Of a stretch of DNA of 64,000 nucleotides, positions 57,215-64,000 are shown one piece after another. The DNA lies in NCBI GenBank assembly GCA_016617855.1, contig JAECUM010004332.1, forward strand, positions 62,001-126,000, given 5' to 3'. The position numbers were made by a program, and so were the translations under genes. The stretch comes from Megalonaias nervosa. Taxonomy: Eukaryota; Mollusca; Bivalvia; Unionida; Unionidae. The notes below the pieces were generated by a model, which saw only the letters and a list, made by a program, of their open reading frames with translations, made no database searches and was not told the origin of the DNA. Positions within the stretch are counted from its first letter, which is position 1. Each line of letters starts with the position of its first letter.

Positions 57215-59640
57215 GGCTTTGAAAATTTTGAAATGGAAGGAGTTGGTTTACCATAATATACAATTAGAACCCTTATTTTTCATTTGTATGCGAGAATCCT
57301 CTTACTTTGACATGAAACAATAATGTCACCTATTTACTGGAAATTTTTAAAATCTTTTTCTTATTGAAATCAGCATGACCTCACAAAATCTTTGTTGGAA
57401 AGTGATAGCCATGTTTTCTCTTAAAAGTGTTTTTGTCCAAAATAACATCATATTTTACCATGACATCTTCGTTGACATTTTATATGAAAAAAAATTTATT
57501 TGGCTCAGCTGTTGCTTGAAATTTGTAGTGTTGCACATGGGATCCCAAGGGCAGGGGACACTGTGTTGCCCACCTCCAGAGTTGAGGGGGGGGAGAGGAC
57601 ATGCAACATTTGAGAGGGACAAAGGAAAATAATAGTACATAATGCACTAATAATGCTATAAAACTGAGATCATTTCATTTGCTTCAACTGTTTTTGCAAC
57701 CCTAACTTTATGGTCTGTATTGTACTGTCATATTTTCCTAAGACACTTAACATTTGTAATAAACTTTTTATCATGTGTTCAGATAAGTCATGAAAACATT
57801 AACACGTTTGAATATCTTGTTAACCTGAAATGAGCTGCACCTTGGATTTTATTATTCAAGGTCTTGCTCTCATTTATCTTTAGTGTACTTTCATTATCTA
57901 CTAGCATTTCATTTAATAGATACCTGCTTTCTGAACTATTCTTCTTTCCAAAATCACAATTCATTAATTAAATGACAAATTGTGTATTTGCATAAATTTA
58001 GTCTCTTTTGTGATTAGTTTAACTCTGAAATAAATTGAATCTTCCCCACCATAGAGGTGACTTTAACCTTGAAAATGTGTTACACTAACGGCCATCAAAC
58101 ATTTAACATTTCAACATGACCAACTACCACATACCTCAACTATTTTCACTGCCAGATGCGTTGTTATTCATTGCCATCTTACAGGTTTTATCACATTTAG
58201 CAACTTTGGCTATTGCTAGCAGAGACATGGATGGACATTCACTAACGAAAAGTTGTTGGCATATTTTTCGATTTTTTTTGTGATGACAACAGGGGCAAAC
58301 ATAGTTGAGATTTGGGGGACATAGGACAAAAAATGTAACCTGTGCTCAGTATGCAACACTTGTATCATGCTTGTAAGATTTGATTGGTTAGTTAGCACTT
58401 AAGGATGCAAATGATTATTTAATGCCGTGTCAGCAGGAGAAGAGCACTTTCAATAGAGATATGCTGTGCCAGCCAGCTTGGCTCAGTCTGGGCAGCAGTG
58501 AACCCATAAAGGTTTAGTTTTCTCAAGTTTTGGGAAGTGAAGTTTGCACAAAACTACCATTAAAAATATTTTGCTAAAAACATCCAGTTGGTTATTGGGT
58601 TTGTTAAAAAATAAAGTAGCTGTCTCATTATGATATTAAATAGCACCATCCTACCTCATGAAGAAAACACAACAGAGCATGTCATCATTGGTGCTAAACT
58701 TCATTCAGCACTAATCATTGTCTTTCTCAATCAGTAATAATGCCTTTGCTATCTGCTTATTTGCAGGACATCATATGCAAATAGGAGACTTCAGTTTTAC
58801 ATGCTTTCAGATATGGATACTTGTTCTGCTGATATCTTTAACTTCTGTTTAATAGGAGCAATGAATTACCCATCGCTGTTACGCAGCTTTTTACATTTTT
58901 GTGTTGAATATATCTTGTCCATTCAATGTGAGTGGAGATTTGTAAATAAGACATGATCCATGTGTACATCCACCACTCCTACACATAAACAGTCATCTTT
59001 TTCAAGGATGCCGTGTTATGGTGCTGTTGTTAAAATTGTGATAAGAGAAAAATTTCCTGCTGCATGTTATGGCCATAATTAGTTCTCCCTTCAGCAGTAC
59101 ATGTATTTCATCTAGTGTTAATTTCATCCACCTCATCTTCTGTTCTTATGTTGGTACCCCTGCCCCATCTCAGTAATTAGTTCTGGAAAGGTCTTCTTTG
59201 TTTACCATATTGTATTTCACCCTTTATGGGTTAGGTACACCTCTTATTTTTCAAATACAATTGGTTCACAGGTAGGTATTGTGTGTTAAGTTGTAACACA
59301 CCATTGGGCCAACCACAACTAATAGGAATTTATAGTTTCTTATTAAATAATTGCTCAAACATTTCTGGTGTTTTTCTATTACACCATTGTATTTTAATCC
59401 ATATGTGACACATCACATTGTTTTTGCATTGCTCCTTGAGTACAATGAAGGTTAATCAAACATGTCTTTCTTTAGAAATGTAAAGGTGAATGAGAAGACA
59501 GGAAATTGTTCCTGTGTAATTCGTTGTTTATCTTTGTGCATACACTGGTGTATATATAATATGCAATACAAACAGGTGAATTGCAAATACATTGGTGTGT
59601 ATATAACATGCAGTACCTATAAACAGGTGAGTCTAACATG
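57215..59640. other. Unassigned sequence
   Basis: No exon or mobile element was recognised. GGGGGG-type interruptions occur near 57590. At 59525-59635 a pair of similar units (ACTGGTGTATATATAATATG and ATTGGTGTGTATATAACATG, each followed by AAACAGGTGA) form a two-copy repeat. Confidence 0.35.
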
Positions 59641-59724
59641 TGACAATAATACAACATTGTTCTTTTTATTAGTTCAATTTTTATTGTTCTCCTTCAAAAA
59701 ACATTTGAATAGTAGTGTGATATT

Positions 59725-60610
59725 GCCTTCCATGAGGAAGGAAGTACATTGTTCATCTCAGCATAGCTTGTTGCTGCCTTCTGTGAGGAGGGAAGTGCAC
59801 TGCTCATCTCAGGGTATTGTGTCACACCCTCCCAAGAGGGAGGAGCTGCAGCACACCAAAAACTTCCAGGGTAGTGTGCTGTGCCCTCCCGAATGAGAGG
59901 AGCAGCTCAGCGCTTTGATGAGTGATAAAGACGAACTTGGCTCTAACATATCTATGTCACCTGACTGACAACCATTCATTGTCCAATGACTGGTCAGGTC
60001 ACTTGTCAGTGTCTGGTGCCCGCCATTGGGCACCAGTCTGTTCATATAAGTGACCAGTCATTGTATGCTGATCGGTCACGTCATGCTGGTCACTGTTCAC
60101 TGACCACCAGTCACCGAATTTCCACCAGTTATCACTCAGAGGCCTCGTAATATGGGGATAAGGATAAGATCTCTCTCCACTCTATCGTCATATCCTGTAC
60201 AGGAATAGGAGTTTGCCCAATGGGCCTAGACTAGGACAGGGGATTGAATTGATCTCCCCCTTTTCCTATTATTACAATGAATCTTGTGGGGTGTGATGCC
60301 CTCCACCTCAGGGTAATTGGTCCCTTATGCCTCCTTAGGACGCATAAGGACCTTGGATTCAGGACCTTGGATTCAGAGTAGAGAGGATGCCACAGCTCAT
60401 GTTCCATGATCACCTCCTTGTCAGATGGCATCCACCAGGAAGACTGGAGGCGTAGCATCATCCACAAAAGACAAGCAGTCTCATCTTCTAAACACACATC
60501 ATGGAAATTCTAAACACACAGATCCTCTAATCACCATGATGAACAAATGAGAAATGGCAGAATGCTCCTATGTCACTTCCTCCAAAGGATATAGTGATGC
60601 CCAGCCACTC
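59725..60610. other. Compositionally distinct block with short repeats, nature unknown
   Basis: It is richer in G and C than its surroundings. GAGGAAGGAAGTACATTGTT and GAGGAGGGAAGTGCACTGCT are successive units at 59732-59815. From 59950 to 60120 the motif TGACCAGTCA and its variants occur many times, with a 9 bp stem CTGGTGCCC/GGGCACCAG at 60013-60036. AGGACCTTGGATTCAGG is doubled at 60348-60378. Minus-strand ORFs (60231-60497, 59809-60045) have no recognised domain. It could be a solo LTR or another non-coding element; ends were not found. Confidence 0.4.
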
Positions 60611-60689
60611 TCCAGCTGAGTGTTCTAGATGATGATGCATTATATATCATTGTTGTTTCAGATGAATTTGAGGTAGAAACAGCTCAATT

Positions 60690-61200
60690 AATGGCTGTAC
60701 ATTGAACCAACTTATACAAAACCAATGACCAAACTTGACAGAATATATCTGGCACGAAGAACTTTAAAGTTTGTACAAAATCATGCTGAGTCACCATCAA
60801 ATATGGCTGTCATTTTTAAAAATAGATATACCTTAAAACGATTTCTCGTAAAACTACACCTAGAATTTAACCTTGATAGCAAGCATCCTATCATAAATAC
60901 CATTCAGATTTATACAAATAATGTCGTTTTATTATCAAACATGGCAACTGTTGTTAAAAACAGAGAAATATTAAAATGACTTCCCAAAAACCGCTGAACC
61001 GACTTTGACCAAATGTACGAGAGCATCCTTACATAAAGGGCTTTCGGACTTGTATGAATGATGCTAATCAACCGCTAAAAGCAGAAACAACATTTGCAAA
61101 TTTATCTTAAACCAACCCACCCACCCCCAACTGCTGAACAGAATTTGACCAGCCCTGATACAGTGCATCCTGGCATAGTGGCCTTTCAGTAGACAGATGA
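60690..61200 (+). repeat. Diverged tandem repeat of mollusc dispersed type
   Basis: Variants of TTAAAACGATTTCTCGTAAA, GAACCGACTTTGACCAAATG and AGCATCCTTACATAAAGGGC recur about four times at roughly 120-140 bp spacing (near 60730, 60840, 60985, 61125). This parallels family F in style. The 84-codon ORF at 60725-60979 is a by-product. Confidence 0.5.
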
Positions 61201-62455
61201 TGCTGATAATTCCATCAGATATAGTTGAAGATAGAAAGACTGAAGAAACCTTGAAACAATTGTTTTCATTACATATGTAATCAACAGCATTGGATGAAAT
61301 TTCAAGAGAAAGCATCCTACTGATCCAGATTTCTTGACCAGCTGCTGTTTTATGTGGGGGTTATACAGATGCCAGCCAAGTGAATGATCTGATGCCCAGT
61401 TGGGCCTCTTGTTTCTTTCTTTTTTAAAAAAAGAACCCAGTCCTGTTTGAAAGTATGGCATGTTTTTGTTCTGATTTTTTTTAGTAGATAATTTGTCATT
61501 TGTTATGAATAGAGGTCATAAAGTCTAAGGGCATGCGTTAGCAATGTTGTGGTTTACTTTCTTAGAATGATTTATTCTGTCAGTAATTCACTTGAACATA
61601 TTAATAGTTGACAGCTTAAATCAAGCAGCATGCCAATTTTCTGCAAGATATCTTCATTCCCAAGTTCATTAATGCACACCATCTGTCCTTGCTAATAAGT
61701 CTGAACCACATGCAGTGGGAAACTTAGACCTAGACTCCAGAAAAATAAAACTTGTTTTGACTGTAGTCTTTGTTAGCATGGAGAGACTTGAGAAAATATA
61801 TCATCCAATAAAATTAATAGATTTCAGTTAAAGTGTAGACAAAATCTTAACTGCATATGAGAGGCAACATTTAATAGACTAAAGTTTTCATGCCCAACTC
61901 CACCACCTCCAGCACACAACCATATAAAAAAAAATCTTGGTTTGGCATGCCCCCAGACACAAAAGTTTTACAAGTAGGTAAGTTGTGGTGTGTTAGTGGG
62001 AGTCTATTGAATGACTTATAAAAATTTTTAAATTGCAAATAGAATCCTCAGAATTATTGCAAAGGTTCAGTTACAGCAATTTTATATGTATTTGTTTTTT
62101 GGAAGACAGTAAAATAATATTTTAGAGGATGGGCTAATTGTCCCAAAGGTCTCATTACAGTTTTGATGCACTTTTCTTGAAGAAGATCCCCGTTACTGAG
62201 TTATTACTTTGTACTAAATTTTGTGGTTACTTGTTTTCTAGAATTTTAATTATTCCTGTAAAATTTTGTTCTAATAACTCTGGAAATGTGACCATTTCAC
62301 TTGATTTCAAGGGACCCAACATTCATAACTTATGAATTACCAGTTTTAAAGCTTTTTGAAATTAATCTCATCAACATAATTCATTTCCTTTTACAGCTGA
62401 TAGTTGTCAAGATTTGTATACCATGGCAGAGGATTTTAGTGGATATGTATGTTAT
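61201..62455. other. Unassigned sequence
   Basis: No recognised exon or repeat. A splice-like segment at 62391-62449 (TTTTACAG to GTATGT) is open but does not fit the phase or sequence of the next NT5C2 exon. Confidence 0.35.
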
Positions 62456-62615
62456 TTAATTAAATATAAGTTGTTAAACTTGTTTTGCAGTCTGTATTGG
62501 GATACATATGGTATTAAATTAAATATAAGTTGTTAAACTTGGTTTGCAGTCTGTATTGGGATACATATGGTATTTAATTAAATATAAGTTGTTAAACTTG
62601 GATTGCAGTCTATAT
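62456..62615. repeat. About 61 bp tandem repeat, 2.7 copies
   Basis: The unit contains TTAAATATAAGTTGTTAAAC, TTGGTTTGCAGTCTGTATTG and GGATACATATGGTATT. Copies differ by few bases. Confidence 0.9.
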
Positions 62616-63599
62616 TCTCCTAGAACTGGATTAACAGTGGCAGTTTTTGGAGTCACATGAAGATGCAGAAGTCATCAGAATCCAACTGCAAGACCATCAT
62701 GTGAAGGAAGTCAGCAGGTGACCTCCATGCCATTTTACCAAATGTATTCTCTGAATGTTTTACCAGCCATTTGCTACAAAATTTTTGGGCTGTTGAAGTT
62801 AGGCAAACTTCATTAATTTAATTCCTTTCTGTGGAAATGGCATTTTGAATGCAACTTATTTAGACTGGATGGTCATGTTCCCATGGTTGAGTCACTGGAC
62901 ATCTGTGGGATGCATTGCATATTGAGATCTGTTTCCTACATGCCATATTCCCAGACAGTGTGTGCAAGTAGGTGCAGGGGGGGGGATTTGAGATTCAAAA
63001 TATGTGTTTTTAGGTCCCATGTGGGGTCTGTGTGCATGTCTGCAAAGAAGTAATGGCATCTAGTTGAGAATAAGTTACCTTTTCATATAAGTCTGTTGAG
63101 AATGAAATTTGAATCTAAATAAAACCAAAAATAATTGATAGATGTATCATTGTATCACCACATATATACACATGTATACAACACTTGCATAATCACACTG
63201 ACATTAAATTAAAAAAAATACTTGAAGTTTCAGTCTTCAAAATCCATAGGATGGTTGAATGTAGTCTTAATTAGATGCAGTCTTTGCTACTATCAATAGT
63301 TCAGTAGGGGATTTGAAGGTAATGCAAGTGTAATTAGTGTTCATCTTTGTAGACTGGATGGTAATGTTGTTCAAACTTCACTGTTGGATTCACTGGGTGA
63401 ATCCTGGTTAGAACTGAGTTGTTCATACCAACTATAACATTGACATTGTCAGAAACTGTATTCAATGCATTTTGACCACAAAATATGCTTGTCTCCTTAC
63501 AAAGAAAGAATGATGTACATCACAGTTAGGACATATCATTTCATGGGGGTGGGGTGAGATACATATTTGTTTTCAAACTTTATGGGGCCTTACATTAAT
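62616..63599. other. Unassigned sequence
   Basis: No recognised feature; a GGGGGGGG tract lies near 62980. Confidence 0.35.
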
Positions 63600-63660
63600 A
63601 CAGCATGTGTCTGTCCAGTATGGGTATTAATGTGTCTGTCCAGTATGGGTGTTAATGCAG
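63600..63660. repeat. Two-copy 27 bp tandem repeat
   Basis: TGTCTGTCCAGTATGGGTAT then TAATG is repeated with one change. Confidence 0.8.
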
Positions 63661-63829
63661 TCTTTTTATAAACACAAATCAGCTGTGTAGATATGAGCAT
63701 GTGCTTTTAATTATTGTCTTTCATTCAGTCAATTTCATGGTTATAATCATTTTGAAAGGCATGGATCAATTAAGAGTTGTTATGTTATCAGTATTAAGAT
63801 AACAAATAGTAATAAAGTGAACTAATCTA

Positions 63830-63970
63830 AATGTTAAAATATGTCCAGGCTTGTCCTGATGTTAAAATATGTCCAGGCTTGTCCTGATGTTAAAATATGT
63901 CCAGGCTTGTCCTGATGTTACATACAGTTAAGCATGTTAAAATATGTCCAGGCTTGTCCTGATGTTACAT
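63830..63970. repeat. 28 bp tandem repeat, 4 copies with a spacer
   Basis: The unit is TGTTAAAATATGTCCAGGCT plus TGTCCTGA. Three copies are in tandem and a fourth follows after TGTTACATACAGTTAAGCA. TGTTACATACA also ends the last copy. Confidence 0.92.
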
Positions 63971-64000
63971 ACAAGTTGGTGCTACTATGTTGATGGATTT

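Noticed and set aside
59462..59896. 144-codon plus-strand ORF
   Set aside because: It crosses small duplications, shows no recognised domain and has irregular composition. There is no evidence for a gene.
62391..62449. Candidate small exon (TTTTACAG to GTATGT)
   Set aside because: In the phase required after the NT5C2 exon at 31946 it hits a stop at once, and its translation does not resemble the family.

Overview
The window is AT-rich animal genomic DNA from a repeat-dense genome. It holds no prokaryotic-style gene packing, no rRNA, no CRISPR array and no long host ORF. The only host gene I recognise is on the plus strand. Two short exons, at 11071-11188 and 31851-31946, join in phase across a 20.7 kb intron and encode a stretch of cytosolic purine 5'-nucleotidase (cN-II, NT5C2). 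The preceding exon, which should carry the catalytic DxDxT motif, and all later exons were not found, so the gene probably runs off both ends and nearly everything here is intron. The repeats suggest a mollusc, probably a bivalve. They include tRNA-derived SINEs with a GTGTCAGGATAATGTGACTG core, SINEs ending in TGGCGTTAA...ACAACAA, and CTCCTCCTAAACTACTTGG-type repeats. That assignment rests on recall of mollusc repeats, not on a search.

Layout: 1-11 kb is intronic sequence with SINEs, a double-hairpin MITE family and short minisatellites. 11-32 kb is the NT5C2 intron. It holds three large minisatellite arrays (43, about 50/125 and 40 bp units), a hAT-type MITE, a 124 bp near-perfect palindrome and many SINEs. 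32-46 kb has more SINEs, an eight-copy 69 bp array, and a decayed L1/Tx1-like LINE that is split by a 2.1 kb satellite of 31 bp units. 46.9-53.2 kb is an almost full-length minus-strand Ty3/gypsy LTR retrotransposon. Its order is gag, protease, integrase, reverse transcriptase, RNase H, so integrase comes before RT as in Gmr1-like elements. 53-57 kb holds a MITE between TA repeats, a 60 bp array, a fold-back element inserted in a SINE with a 10 bp target duplication, and a 36 bp array. 57-64 kb is mostly unassigned, with small tandem repeats.

The genes do not form an operon or pathway. The retroelement, the LINE and the SINE/MITE families are separate parasites of an intron-rich host gene. 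The most interesting signals are the integrase-before-RT element, the satellite inside the LINE, the double-hairpin MITE family with about 12 copies, the TTTTGGCGC fold-back element, and a minisatellite that appears to derive from a SINE tail. I found no convincing new multi-gene system.
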